Shown in pieces: positions 14,963 to 22,299 of a stretch of DNA of 37,318 nt (positions are counted from its first letter, which is position 1; each line of letters begins with the position of its first letter). A program made the position numbers and the translations under genes. The notes below the pieces were generated by a model that worked only from the letters and a program-made list of their open reading frames with translations, had not been told where the DNA came from and searched no databases. The stretch is from an uncultured Clostridia bacterium (GTDB taxonomy: Bacteria > Bacillota > Clostridia > Oscillospirales > Ruminococcaceae). Location: contig CAMNVW010000003.1 in assembly GCA_946563605.1 (NCBI GenBank), forward strand, positions 1-37,318. Direction: 5' to 3'.

Positions 14963-15374
14963 AAAGTTTTCGCCAGCCTTTTACAAAAGGCTGCGGATTC
15001 CAAAGGCAGCGCCTTTGGTAGGGTTTGGGACAACGTCCCAACAATAAAATAATAAAATAGAAATCGTTAGGGGCAGGATGCTGTTTCGATGTTGTGGTAC
15101 GGGAGTACCGTTTCACGAAGTGAAACCTGCTTTCCGTTATAAGCAAGCTGCCTGCATCCGCAGGCAGGGTACTTCCGCACCATAGCGCTGATTTTACATA
15201 GTGCCCCAAACGATTTTTATTTTTATATTATTTTTGTTTTTGGCATTTCGCACGTTATGATAAACACTGAAAACAATGCAAAGCCAATTTTATCTTAAAA
15301 GCAAAAGTGTGACCTTGCGACCAAGGGCTTTGCCCTTTGGAAACCCACAACTTTTGAAAAAGTTGACAAAACTT
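14963..15374. repeat. repeat element A with hairpin-bearing inverted ends
   Basis: The left end (14963 to about 15019) reads AAGTTTTCGCCAGCC, a hairpin CCTTTT/AAAAGG, GCGGATT, then the near-palindrome CCAAAGGCAGCGCCTTTGG. The right end (about 15305-15374) is the same modules inverted and diverged: CCAAGGGCTTTGCCCTTTGG, a hairpin AACTTTT/AAAAGTT and ACAAAACTTTTAT. Between them are a hairpin TTGGGAC/GTCCCAA (15025-15031/15035-15041) and the cloverleaf core. The element fills the gap between the DUF819 gene and the GNAT gene. No coding potential that I can support. Confidence 0.7.
15061..15216. repeat. cloverleaf-forming core (MITE-like or structured RNA)
   Basis: The ends AAATCGTTAGGGGCA (15061-15075) and TGCCCCAAACGATTT (15202-15216) are complementary at 14 of 15 positions. 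Inside, 15091-15109 pairs with 15168-15186 (19 positions, one mismatch, a few G-T pairs) and encloses three hairpins: 15110-15116/15120-15126 (7 bp, GAA loop), 15128-15132/15141-15145 (5 bp, 8-nt loop) and 15148-15155/15160-15167 (8 bp, ATCC loop). The result is a four-way junction on a long interrupted stem. Flanks are AT-rich and partly complementary too. Confidence 0.7.
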
Positions 15375-15866
15375 TTATTTTGAAAATCGCAAGATTTTCT
15401 CCATCTTAAAATTGGTCATCACAACGCCTTTCCTCTCGACCTGCTGCTGTCTTAAAACACGATAGCCCCTCGATTCAAAAAAAGGTCTTGCTGTAATGGA
15501 CACATCCGAAGTGACGCTCGCACAGCCGGCATCCTTTGCCGCCTGCTCCAATGTCTGCACCAGCAGCGTTGCGACGCCCTGCCGCTGAAAGTCACGGCTG
15601 ACATACAGCCTGTCCAGATAGCCGCTTTGCACGTCCATATCTGCAAAGCCTGCCATCTGCCCGCCTTCCCACACAACCAGACTCAGATGCTGCTGCAAAG
15701 AATTGTGCCATCTGGTTCGGGTCTGCTCGTCCTCCAGCACACTGTACGGCGCCCATGCTTCCTGCTGCGCCTGATTATAGTCGCCTGCGTTGACGCTGTG
15801 TACCGTATCGCAAAAAAGCTGAAGCATTTGTGTGAGATCCTGCGCCCGATAGTGTTTCAGTTCCAT
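15375..15866 (-). CDS. GNAT family N-acetyltransferase
   Basis: 163 residues from ATG 15866, which has AGGAGG upstream; the longer frame to 15962 has no such site. The acetyl-CoA binding motif A is clear: LDRLYVSRDFQRQGVATLLVQTLEQAA (the R/Q-x-x-G-x-A/G core is RQGVA), followed by VTSDVSITARPFFESRGY, the usual motif B. This resembles the YafP/PhnO-like small-molecule acetyltransferases; acceptor unknown. The stop codon is directly next to the right end of repeat element A, so the repeat probably inserted or spread at its 3' end and may serve as its terminator. Confidence 0.88.
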   Translation of the reverse strand: MELKHYRAQDLTQMLQLFCDTVHSVNAGDYNQAQQEAWAPYSVLEDEQTRTRWHNSLQQHLSLVVWEGGQMAGFADMDVQSGYLDRLYVSRDFQRQGVATLLVQTLEQAAKDAGCASVTSDVSITARPFFESRGYRVLRQQQVERKGVVMTNFKMEKILRFSK

Positions 15867-15997
15867 TGTTTTTCCTCCTGTTGTTTGATAAATAAACTGC
15901 AAATCGAAAAAATCCGCCTTTATCTGTTTTAACATTTTAAGCAATGATTTTTCAAAGCTCATTTACACCGGCTTAACAAACAATTTTTTTGCCGGTG

Positions 15998-16118
15998 TAT
16001 AATAAGGATGTACTCAAAAACAAGAACGAAGCCGCATCGTTCATTTGAGTATTTGCTCTACCCTCCTCAAAAACACACCTCAGAAGAAAAAGACCTGTCG
16101 GAATCGACAGGTCTTTTT
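15998..16118 (+). ncRNA. candidate small RNA (speculative)
   Basis: A TATAAT at 15998-16003 follows an inverted repeat ACACCGGC/GCCGGTGT (15965-15972/15991-15998). A transcript from about 16010 would contain an interrupted hairpin (ACTCAA...TTGAGT with inner AACGA/TCGTT) and end at the terminator 16087-16118. No -35 of quality is present and the 52-codon frame that starts at 16009 runs through the terminator, so it is not persuasive as a gene. Confidence 0.25.
16087..16118. terminator. bidirectional intrinsic terminator
   Basis: A 14-bp perfect stem (16087-16100/16105-16118), loop GAAT, A5 and T5 at the base. It ends the HTH gene on the minus strand (stop at 16139). Confidence 0.9.
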
Positions 16119-16138
16119 ACTTTTATACAAACCTGTTG

Positions 16139-16369
16139 TTATTTTTTCCCCTTTGCCCTCGGATAAGGCGTTGGACAGTCGGTACGTCCAAGCAGATAAT
16201 CGGTACTGGTTCCGTAAAAATCCGCAAGCGCGCAAAGAAGCTCGTCGGTGAGGGATTGCGTTCCTGTTTCTATATAGCTGTATTTTCTCTGTGTGATATG
16301 AATTGCCTTTGCTACCGTTTCCTGTGAAAAGTCATGGTCCTCCCGTAAATCTTTGATCCTGTTCTTCAT
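16139..16369 (-). CDS. small XRE-family HTH regulator
   Basis: 76 residues from ATG 16369. Almost the whole protein is a Cro/CI-type helix-turn-helix: IKDLREDHDFSQETVAKAIHITQRKYSYIETGTQSL, then LADFYGTSTDYLLGRTD, the common end of these single-domain regulators. Upstream in-frame codons GTG 16378 and ATG 16375 are too near the AGGG to be used. It is divergent from a small Cys-rich gene, and the shared 93-bp region carries repeated TATCTA/TAGATA sites, so it likely controls itself and its neighbour. Confidence 0.88.
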   Translation of the reverse strand: MKNRIKDLREDHDFSQETVAKAIHITQRKYSYIETGTQSLTDELLCALADFYGTSTDYLLGRTDCPTPYPRAKGKK

Positions 16370-16404
16370 TTTCATCACCCTGTTTTAGGGTAACTCAGAC
16401 GGAT

Positions 16405-16443
16405 TTTATCTATCGACTTTTAGATAGAATTTATCTAAGATAA
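16405..16443. promoter_or_regulatory. operator-like repeats between divergent genes
   Basis: TATCTA (16407-16412) and TAGATA (16421-16426) form one inverted repeat; TTATCTAAGATAA (16431-16443) is a perfect palindrome with the same half-site. TAGAAT at 16425-16430 could be the -10 box of the plus-strand gene. Confidence 0.55.
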
Positions 16444-16462
16444 GATTAGGAGAAGGTATTGT

Positions 16463-16642
16463 ATGAAACATATTCTTTCCTGCGAAAATGAATTTTGCAT
16501 TTACTGGAAAAAGGATCAATGCGTTTTAGACAAAATTTCTTTAGACAATCAGGGTGTCTGTCAAGCGTGTATTCATGTAACGATTCCAGACGACCAACTG
16601 GACACCCGACCAACTGGACACCCTGCGCAAAAAACTGCTTGA
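16463..16642 (+). CDS. small Cys-rich protein, C terminus frameshifted
   Basis: 59 residues from ATG 16463, with AGGAGAAGG upstream. Five cysteines in the order C7-x4-C12-x7-C20-x12-C33-x2-C36 (SCENEFCIYWKKDQC, then GVCQACIHV) suggest a metal-binding knuckle of the kind seen in small clostridial proteins of unknown role. After residue 46 a 16-bp tandem duplication (16591-16622) shifts the frame, giving DTRPTGHPAQKTA and a stop at 16642. Removing one copy restores a 63-residue frame that continues DTLRKKLLDTLENSTEI and stops at 16670, just before the terminator. The ancestral gene was therefore probably 63 residues, and this copy is altered only at the tail. Divergent from the HTH gene. Confidence 0.75.
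   Translation: MKHILSCENEFCIYWKKDQCVLDKISLDNQGVCQACIHVTIPDDQLDTRPTGHPAQKTA
16591..16622 (+). repeat. 16-bp perfect tandem duplication
   Basis: CGACCAACTGGACACC occurs twice in a row (16591-16606 and 16607-16622) inside the small Cys-rich gene. Because 16 is not a multiple of three, it changes the reading frame. Confidence 0.95.
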
Positions 16643-16673
16643 TACCTTAGAAAACTCAACCGAGATATAACCC

Positions 16674-16711
16674 AAAAAGGACAGAGGTTAAAACAAACCC
16701 CTGTCCTTTTT
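16674..16711. terminator. bidirectional intrinsic terminator
   Basis: AAAAAGGACAG (16674-16684) pairs with CTGTCCTTTTT (16701-16711); an inner GGTT/AACC extends it. It closes both the Cys-rich gene and typA. Confidence 0.88.
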
Positions 16712-16722
16712 CATCGCCTATC

Positions 16723-18543
16723 TTATCTGTTTTTGCTCCAAGCTTTCATACGCTCAGCTTTATCCAGAATACGTTTTCTCATGCGGATGCTTTGTGGTGT
16801 GACTTCAATCAGTTCATCGTCGGTGATAAACTCGATTGCCTGCTCCAAGCTCATGTTCTTCGGCGGAATCAGGCGCAGCGCGTCATCGCTTCCCGATGCA
16901 CGGGTGTTGGTCTGATGTTTCTTCTTGCAGACGTTAACGACGATGTCCTCATCCTTTGGAGACTGTCCAACGATCATACCCTCGTAAACTTCCACACCAG
17001 CGCCGATAAAGAGACTTCCTCTTTCCTGTGCATTGTACAGACCGTAGGTAACAGAAGTGCCTGTCTCAAATGCAATCAGAGAACCGGTAGTACGTTTTGG
17101 AATGTCGCCCTTATATGGTTCATATCCATAGAATACGGAACTCATGATACCTTCACCCTTGGTGTCGGTCAAAAATTCGTTGCGGTAACCGAACAGACCT
17201 CTTGCAGGAATGATAAATTCCAGCTTCGTTCTGCCGTTGAATGGGTTCATCGAAACCAGTGTACCTTTTCTGGTACCCATCTTTTCCATGACCGAACCGG
17301 TCGCAAAATCTGGAACGTCGACAACCAGCTGTTCCATTGGTTCCAGTGTCTTGCCGTTTTCCTGCTGGAACAGTACCTGTGGGGTGCTGACCTGGAACTC
17401 ATAGCCTTCACGGCGCATGGTTTCAATCAGGATGGACAGGTGCATCTCACCACGGCCTGCTACGCGGAATGCCTCGGTGGATTCTGTTTCGTATACGTGC
17501 AGGGAAACGTCCTTGAGGGTTTCCTTGAACAGACGGTCGCGCAGGTGACGGGAGGTCAGGAATTTACCCTCTTTGCCTGCAAATGGGCTGTTGTTGACCG
17601 AGAAGGTCATCTCAACCGTTGGTGCGGAAATCTTGACAAATTCCAGCGGTTCCGGTGCATCCGGCGCGCAGATGGTTTCGCCGATGGTCAGCTTCTCAAT
17701 ACCGGAGATGCAGACGATATCGCCGACGGTTGCCTGCTGTGCAGGAACTCTCTGCAAGCCTTCAATCTGGTACAGGGTAACGATCTTTGCGCGGTAGGAA
17801 ACTTCTGGGTGATGGTAGTCGCAGACGATGACCTGATCGTTTACCTTCAGAGTACCTCTTGTAATTCTGCCAATACCGATTCTGCCGACAAAGTCGTTGT
17901 AGTCGATGGAGGAAACCAGCATCTGAGCAGGGCCCTGATCGTCACCCTGCGGTGCAGGAACTTCTTCCAGAATGGTATCAAACAAAATATCGAGGTTTTC
18001 GCCTTTTACGCCTGGCTCACGGGAAGCAGTGCCTTCCTTGCCGGAGCAGTAAAGGATTTTGCTTTCGAGCTGTTCTTCGCTTGCGTCGAGGTCAAACAGC
18101 AGGTCGTAAACCTCTTCGGTTACTTCTTCGTTTCTTGCGTCAGGACGGTCGGTCTTGTTGACAACGATGATGACCTTGTGTCCCAAGGACAGCGCTTTGG
18201 ACAGAACAAAACGGGTCTGCGGCATTGGACCCTCGAAGGAGTCTACCAGCAGAATAACGCCGTCTACCATCTTCAGAATACGCTCTACCTCGCCGCCGAA
18301 GTCCGCGTGTCCTGGGGTGTCGATGATGTTGATTTTGGTGCCTTTATAATTGATGGCTGTATTTTTTGCAAGGATCGTGATGCCTCTTTCACGCTCAAGG
18401 TCTCCGTTGTCCATAACGCGGTCTTGAACAGACTGGTTATCACGGAAGGTTCCGCTCTGTTTGAGCATCTGGTCAACCAGAGTTGTCTTACCGTGGTCAA
18501 CGTGCGCGATAATGGCGATATTTCTCAAATCGTTTCTAATCAC
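16723..18543 (-). CDS. typA: ribosome-associated GTPase TypA/BipA
   Basis: 606 residues, standard for TypA. The translation-factor G domain is complete: [10 protein letters not shown] (G1, residues 14-23), the RERGIT switch region, DTPGHAD (G3) and NKTD (G4), followed by EF-G-like domains II, III and V and the TypA-specific C-terminal domain ending KAWSKNR. TypA binds the ribosome at the EF-G site and helps ribosome assembly and growth under stress such as cold. The start is GTG at 18543 with AAAAGGAG upstream. Monocistronic, with its own promoter and a terminator shared with the convergent small gene. Confidence 0.97.
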   Translation of the reverse strand: MIRNDLRNIAIIAHVDHGKTTLVDQMLKQSGTFRDNQSVQDRVMDNGDLERERGITILAKNTAINYKGTKINIIDTPGHADFGGEVERILKMVDGVILLVDSFEGPMPQTRFVLSKALSLGHKVIIVVNKTDRPDARNEEVTEEVYDLLFDLDASEEQLESKILYCSGKEGTASREPGVKGENLDILFDTILEEVPAPQGDDQGPAQMLVSSIDYNDFVGRIGIGRITRGTLKVNDQVIVCDYHHPEVSYRAKIVTLYQIEGLQRVPAQQATVGDIVCISGIEKLTIGETICAPDAPEPLEFVKISAPTVEMTFSVNNSPFAGKEGKFLTSRHLRDRLFKETLKDVSLHVYETESTEAFRVAGRGEMHLSILIETMRREGYEFQVSTPQVLFQQENGKTLEPMEQLVVDVPDFATGSVMEKMGTRKGTLVSMNPFNGRTKLEFIIPARGLFGYRNEFLTDTKGEGIMSSVFYGYEPYKGDIPKRTTGSLIAFETGTSVTYGLYNAQERGSLFIGAGVEVYEGMIVGQSPKDEDIVVNVCKKKHQTNTRASGSDDALRLIPPKNMSLEQAIEFITDDELIEVTPQSIRMRKRILDKAERMKAWSKNR

Positions 18544-18620
18544 GAAAAACTCTCCTTTTTTAAGCTGTTATCTTATTTTCTGAATCTGTGTAAAGTACGA
18601 ATCTCAAAAATTCTTTTTTC

Positions 18621-18649
18621 ATTATATCGCGAAAAACGCGCAGTTTCCA
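18621..18649 (-). promoter_or_regulatory. promoter of typA
   Basis: On the minus strand TGGAAA (18649-18644), 17-bp spacer, TATAAT (18626-18621). The leader is about 70 nt. Confidence 0.65.
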
Positions 18650-18758
18650 GCATTTTTTTTATTTCCCTTGTATTGCATAAAGCAGCCGCCTACAAGGAAT
18701 TTGTTTTTGTTTAGATTGTAAAAATCCTGCGTGCAAAATTCGGCGTTCCCTCCAATGT

Positions 18759-18788
18759 TTGCGCCAGCGTCCTGCATCATGGTATAAT
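18759..18788 (+). promoter_or_regulatory. probable promoter of the pyridoxamine kinase gene
   Basis: TATAAT at 18783-18788; TTGCGC at 18759-18764 is a weak -35 with an 18-bp spacer. Confidence 0.5.
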
Positions 18789-18828
18789 CCTCTTACCATC
18801 AATTGTTCTTTTTCGAGGAGGTTTTATT

Positions 18829-19692
18829 ATGCCTGATCGTCCCAAGCGTGTCGCCGCCATCCATGACCTTTCCGGTTTTGGACGCTGCTCCCTTTCCGTT
18901 ATTCTGCCCACCCTGTCGGTGATGGGCGTGCAGGTATGCCCTGTGCCGACCGCAGTTTTTTCCACCCATACCGGCGGACTTGGCGAGGTTGAGCGCCGCG
19001 ATCTGTCCGATTTCACCCTGCCCTGTTTGGAGCATTACCGCCGCTTAGGGCTGGATTTTGAGTGTGTTTACAGCGGCTTTCTGAGTTCATCGGAACAGAT
19101 CGACCACTGTCTGCAATTTTTTTCCACCTACAAAAATGCCCTCGCGGTAGTCGACCCTGTGATGGGCGACCACGGTCGTCCCTACCGCACCATCACGGCG
19201 GATATGCGCCACCGGCTGAGGGAGCTTGTACAGGTGGCAAACATCATCACACCAAACCTGACCGAAGCGTGTATGCTGCTGAAAATCCCGTTTTTTAACC
19301 AGGCTGTCTCCCGTTCCGAGGCAAGAAGCCTGCTTGCCCGACTCAGCGAACTGGGTCCAAACGATGTTGTTATCACCGGCGTGCCGATGATCTCCGGCAA
19401 AATGGCAAATATCGGCTACGACCGCGACAACAACAGTTATTGGTATATCGAGTGCGACTATGTTCCTGTTTCCTATCCGGGCACCGGCGATTTATTCGCA
19501 AGTGTACTGACCGGCGGTTTCCTCACCGGCGACAGCCTGCCGATGGCGATGGGGCGTGCGACCTATTTTGTAGAACGCTGCATCAAAACCACTTTCAGCT
19601 ATTCTTCCGACACACGGCACGGCGTTATGCTGGAAAAAGAGCTTGCCGCCCTGACCGACCGCCAAAATGTAAAGGACTTTTCATTATTGTGA
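18829..19692 (+). CDS. pyridoxamine kinase (PdxK/PdxY-like)
   Basis: 287 residues of the ribokinase fold. Starts with AAIHDLSGFGRCSL, the substrate-binding segment of bacterial pyridoxal/pyridoxamine kinases; DPVMGDHG (near 105) and TPNLTEA follow, and PGTGDLFASVL carries the catalytic Asp and anion-hole Gly residues (GTGD). It phosphorylates B6 vitamers in the PLP salvage pathway. ATG 18829 has GAGGAGG at the right distance. Single gene; its downstream region is repeat B, starting 2 nt after the stop. PLP enzymes in the window include alanine racemase but there is no linkage. Confidence 0.92.
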   Translation: MPDRPKRVAAIHDLSGFGRCSLSVILPTLSVMGVQVCPVPTAVFSTHTGGLGEVERRDLSDFTLPCLEHYRRLGLDFECVYSGFLSSSEQIDHCLQFFSTYKNALAVVDPVMGDHGRPYRTITADMRHRLRELVQVANIITPNLTEACMLLKIPFFNQAVSRSEARSLLARLSELGPNDVVITGVPMISGKMANIGYDRDNNSYWYIECDYVPVSYPGTGDLFASVLTGGFLTGDSLPMAMGRATYFVERCIKTTFSYSSDTRHGVMLEKELAALTDRQNVKDFSLL

Positions 19693-19693
19693 T

Positions 19694-19915
19694 AAAGAAA
19701 GTTTTCGCCAGCCTTTTACAAAAGGCTGCGGATTCCAAAGGCAGCGCCTTTGGGTGCTCGTCGCAACGAGCGAAATATTTTTATCGTCAGGCGCATTGGG
19801 GAGGTTTGGAGGAGCTTTGCCGTTTTGGCTTCGCCAAATGCTGCCAATCCTATATGGCGGCAAGGCAAACTTAACTTCTTTGCAAGAGAAAAGTTTTTTC
19901 CCCATAAAATAGATA
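19694..19915. repeat. repeat element B
   Basis: Starts two bases after the kinase stop with AAAGTTTTCGCCAGCC, the hairpin CCTTTT/AAAAGG, GCGGATT and CCAAAGGCAGCGCCTTTGG (19734-19752), then the hairpin GCTCGT/ACGAGC, the motif TTTATCGTCAGGCGCAT (about 19780-19796) and a right end GCAAGAGAAAAGTTTTTTCC (19879-19898). Left end equals element A; right end equals the start of element C. No gene is supportable here. Confidence 0.7.
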
Positions 19916-19955
19916 TGTGTTCCCCTAATTTTGTCGGAAAAACCGTCTAACCATA

Positions 19956-19984
19956 TTGGCAGCAATCTAAAATAGTGGTATGCT
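19956..19984 (+). promoter_or_regulatory. promoter of the lipoprotein gene
   Basis: TTGGCA at 19956-19961, 17-bp spacer, TATGCT at 19979-19984. An imperfect palindrome TAGTGGTATGCTACTA overlaps the -10 box. Confidence 0.5.
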
Positions 19985-20045
19985 ACTATTAACGACAATT
20001 ATCCCGTCGTAAAACTCTGCTTGTGTTTTGGAAAGGAGCGTCACC

Positions 20046-20780
20046 ATGAACCTGCATTTTCTGAAAGCGAAAAAAATCGTTTGCCTGCTTACTTGCGTCG
20101 CTGTAATACTTTCTTTCACCGCCTGTGCGGGTGATTCCAAAGGCTTCGCTCCCAAGGAAAAATCCACCTGGGCGCAGCTGTACCAGCACTTTGACAAGGA
20201 AGGCTTCAAAAATCTGCCGCAGGAGGTGCAGGACGTCTTGAAAGCCGACCTGCTCAGCGATGACACCGCTAAAACGACCTCCCCATTGACTTCCGACACC
20301 TCTGTTGCGCCGGTCTATCCAGAAGGAAAAGAGGATGAAGTCAAGCAGTTCATAGAAAATGCCATCTACTCCTCCGATTCTGGTTTTGTTTATCTGGAAA
20401 ATGAAAGCCCCGACAATGTAAAGGATTCCAAGATGATGCAATTTTTCATCATCGCCGGTCCCTCAGCGGAGGAAAATTCCATTGCATATCTGGCGGACTT
20501 CGTCATCTTTTCGGACAGTCCTTCCGCCAACGTTCTTATTGCGCTTCAGGACAAACAGTCCGGCGAATATGTTGCGTTTCACAGCAGCTCGGAGGCTGTT
20601 CACACCAACGATTCCAATGCAAAAATGACGCTGGAAATGACCGAGTGCAGTTTGGAAAAGGCTTTCCCTGACCTGCAAAAAGGCAAGGAATACAAGGTGC
20701 AGGCAATCGCGGTCGCCTGTGTCCCCGAAGGCTATGCCAGCATCGACACGATGTACGCTTTATGCGACATCACCCTCTAA
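20046..20780 (+). CDS. lipoprotein of unknown function
   Basis: 244 residues from ATG 20046, which follows AAAGGAG; an in-frame ATG at 20028 would remove that spacing. The N terminus is a lipoprotein signal peptide with lipobox FTAC (cysteine near residue 27), so the mature protein is anchored to the outer face of the membrane. After a Lys/Pro/Ser linker there is one globular region with alternating strands (IAYLADFVIFSD, SANVLIALQD, YVAFHSSSEAVH, KEYKVQAIAVACV). No catalytic motif is evident and I do not recognise the family. Monocistronic. Confidence 0.85.
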   Translation: MNLHFLKAKKIVCLLTCVAVILSFTACAGDSKGFAPKEKSTWAQLYQHFDKEGFKNLPQEVQDVLKADLLSDDTAKTTSPLTSDTSVAPVYPEGKEDEVKQFIENAIYSSDSGFVYLENESPDNVKDSKMMQFFIIAGPSAEENSIAYLADFVIFSDSPSANVLIALQDKQSGEYVAFHSSSEAVHTNDSNAKMTLEMTECSLEKAFPDLQKGKEYKVQAIAVACVPEGYASIDTMYALCDITL

Positions 20781-20814
20781 CTATTCCCCGTTCCTCATCC
20801 CGTCTTACATTCCT

Positions 20815-20848
20815 GCGCTGTCCGCTCCAAAAGCGGGCAGCGCTTTTT
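20815..20848 (+). terminator. intrinsic terminator of the lipoprotein gene
   Basis: A 12-bp stem (20815-20826/20832-20843, one G-T pair), 5-nt loop, five T (20844-20848). Confidence 0.88.
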
Positions 20849-20862
20849 CCATTTTTTTTGCG

Positions 20863-20891
20863 TTGTCATTCCTGCATCCGACTGTTATAAT
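20863..20891 (+). promoter_or_regulatory. promoter of the small coiled-coil gene
   Basis: TTGTCA at 20863-20868, 17-bp spacer, TATAAT at 20886-20891. Confidence 0.8.
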
Positions 20892-20952
20892 AGTTTTACA
20901 AATTATTTATATTTGTAAAAACCACACTTAGATGAGAAAGGAAGTCATTGCG

Positions 20953-21135
20953 ATGCACCAGCAAGAAAAACGCTCCGAACAGCCGAACAAAGGGGACAGC
21001 GTCAAAGAGCTTTTACAGCAGCAGTCGGAGGAACTGAAAGATTACATCGACCGCAAACATCGGGAGATGGAGGAACTGCTTGCCGAAAGTGAAGGGCGGC
21101 TGTCCGAACAGCTTCGGGAAAAGAACAGCCAATAA
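20953..21135 (+). CDS. small charged coiled-coil protein
   Basis: 60 residues from ATG 20953 (AAAGGAAG upstream). Nearly all of it is one amphipathic, Glu/Gln/Lys-rich helix (VKELLQQQSEELKDYIDRKH, then REMEELLAESEGRLSEQLRE) with heptad spacing of leucines, no signal peptide and no cysteine. It could dimerize or bind a partner; function unknown. It has a consensus promoter of its own, which argues for a real gene. Confidence 0.7.
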   Translation: MHQQEKRSEQPNKGDSVKELLQQQSEELKDYIDRKHREMEELLAESEGRLSEQLREKNSQ

Positions 21136-21177
21136 CCTTTTCGTTGTTCCCTTTTTATGATTGTCCTACATAGCATC

Positions 21178-21205
21178 TTGTTTTTTCCGGCTGTCATGTT
21201 ACAAT
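21178..21205 (+). promoter_or_regulatory. promoter of the PH-like gene
   Basis: TTGTTT at 21178-21183, 16-bp spacer, TACAAT at 21200-21205 with TG at the extended -10 position. Confidence 0.65.
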
Positions 21206-21264
21206 AAAAGCGGTATCCTTCCACACCATGCAACCGCAAATCAACAACAAAAGGGGAAATCTTG

Positions 21265-21678
21265 ATGCGTGCAGATAACAGCATAAAAACACTTTGGTCC
21301 GACCGTTCCCGAATTTTGGGAATGCCCATCACCTTTACAAAATATGCCATGTCTGAGGACCGCATTTTCCGTGAAACAGGATTGCTCAGCATCCACTTTG
21401 AGGAGATCCTGCTTTACCGTGTGCGGGACATCAGCATGAAAATAACCTTGGGGCAGCGCATTTTCGGCGTCGGCAGCATCCTGCTGCAAAGCTCCGACAA
21501 AACAGCTCCAATCTTAGAATTAAAAAATGTAAAAGATCCAAGGACTGTGAAAGAAATGATCCATCGTCAGGTGGAGGAAATCAAACTTCAGCGCCGGATG
21601 CGTGTGGGTGAGATTTTAGACGACCCCACCAATGACGACGATTTTGACGACGATGATTCTTTCCATCCTGTTCACTGA
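21265..21678 (+). CDS. PH domain-like protein
   Basis: 137 residues from ATG 21265 (AGGGG upstream; TTG 21262 also possible). Residues about 15-100 run as a beta-rich bacterial PH domain: ITFTKYAMSEDRIFRETGLLSIHFEEILLYRVRDISM then GVGSILLQSSD and LELKNVKDPRTVKEMIHRQVEE, where the second block is the usual C-terminal helix. The tail is extremely acidic (DDPTNDDDFDDDDSFH). No membrane segment, so probably cytosolic. Bacterial PH domains mostly serve as small scaffolds; a specific role is not readable. Confidence 0.8.
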   Translation: MRADNSIKTLWSDRSRILGMPITFTKYAMSEDRIFRETGLLSIHFEEILLYRVRDISMKITLGQRIFGVGSILLQSSDKTAPILELKNVKDPRTVKEMIHRQVEEIKLQRRMRVGEILDDPTNDDDFDDDDSFHPVH

Positions 21679-21683
21679 TGCAA

Positions 21684-21711
21684 AAAAAGCCTCGCAAACG
21701 CGAGGCTTTTT
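21684..21711. terminator. bidirectional intrinsic terminator
   Basis: A 12-bp perfect stem (21684-21695/21700-21711), AAAC loop, A- and T-runs at its base. Between the PH-like gene and the FmdE-like gene, which converge here. Confidence 0.92.
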
Positions 21712-21740
21712 GATTTGTTTTTTGCAGTTAAGCTTGTTGT

Positions 21741-22259
21741 TTAAAATCCGCGGTAGGAGTTGCAGCAATCTAAACAGAGTATTTGTCCGTTTTCCAATCG
21801 TGCCAGCGGTTCTGGAATTGTTTCCTGACATTTAGCGCAAACCACATTGCCGAATATTTTCGCCGGTTCTGGAAACGGCAGAGTGGTCTGTTTATATAAA
21901 AACAGCTCTTTCCCTGATGCTGTCAACAGCTGCTGGATTCGCTGTTCCCTGTCCATCTTCCCCTGCATCGGCTTGAGCACCAGACGAATGGACTTTCCGC
22001 TCTTTCTGCAATAAAAAGAATATGCCATCTTTCCGGTCATATGGAAAATCAGATTTCCCTTTCCGACCGTACATCCGGTCACGATCTGGATTCCATCCAC
22101 TCCGCAGGCATCGTTTTCGCTGATACAGACAAGTTCCTCGTCTTCCGCTCCTTCGTCCAATCCCAGATATTCCATCGCCAACACCGCCGCGCGGTAGCCG
22201 ATTGCCAGTCCCGGACATTTATGCCCATGAAATTTTGCCGCTTCTTCCCATGTTCTCAT
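21741..22259 (-). CDS. FmdE family protein with C-terminal zinc ribbon
   Basis: 172 residues. HGHKCPG (H11-C15) near the start and the ENDACGVDGIQIVTGCTVGKGNL block (around residues 48-70) are the FmdE (formylmethanofuran dehydrogenase subunit E-like) signature; these residues bind a metal in the family. Residues 141-165 (C-x2-C and C-x2-C, 17 apart) form a treble-clef or ribbon zinc site. In bacteria FmdE-like proteins occur without methanofuran enzymes and are often near molybdenum/tungsten functions; none is visible here. ATG 22259 has AAAGGAG upstream. The next minus-strand gene, across repeat C, encodes a LarE-like sulfurtransferase. Confidence 0.9.
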   Translation of the reverse strand: MRTWEEAAKFHGHKCPGLAIGYRAAVLAMEYLGLDEGAEDEELVCISENDACGVDGIQIVTGCTVGKGNLIFHMTGKMAYSFYCRKSGKSIRLVLKPMQGKMDREQRIQQLLTASGKELFLYKQTTLPFPEPAKIFGNVVCAKCQETIPEPLARLENGQILCLDCCNSYRGF

Positions 22260-22299
22260 TGAACAGCACTCCTTTGATTTTTGATTCCTATGGGGGAAA

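Noticed and set aside
14963-15209. Short frames in the repeats that share the peptide CLWNPQPF-x-KGWRKL
   Set aside because: The same peptide appears in several repeat copies because the DNA modules are homologous; starts and lengths differ, no ribosome binding sites, and substitutions between copies change residues, so they look like spurious frames.
15061-15216. tRNA or tmRNA
   Set aside because: The cloverleaf has wrong stem lengths, no T-loop consensus, no anticodon-type loop and no CCA end.
16009-16167. 52-codon frame on the plus strand
   Set aside because: It runs through a strong terminator and into the antisense of the HTH gene.
16792-18714. Long open frame on the plus strand (about 640 codons) opposite typA
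   Set aside because: It is antisense to a complete, well-conserved typA gene, has no ribosome binding site and reads as low-complexity protein; a codon-bias shadow.
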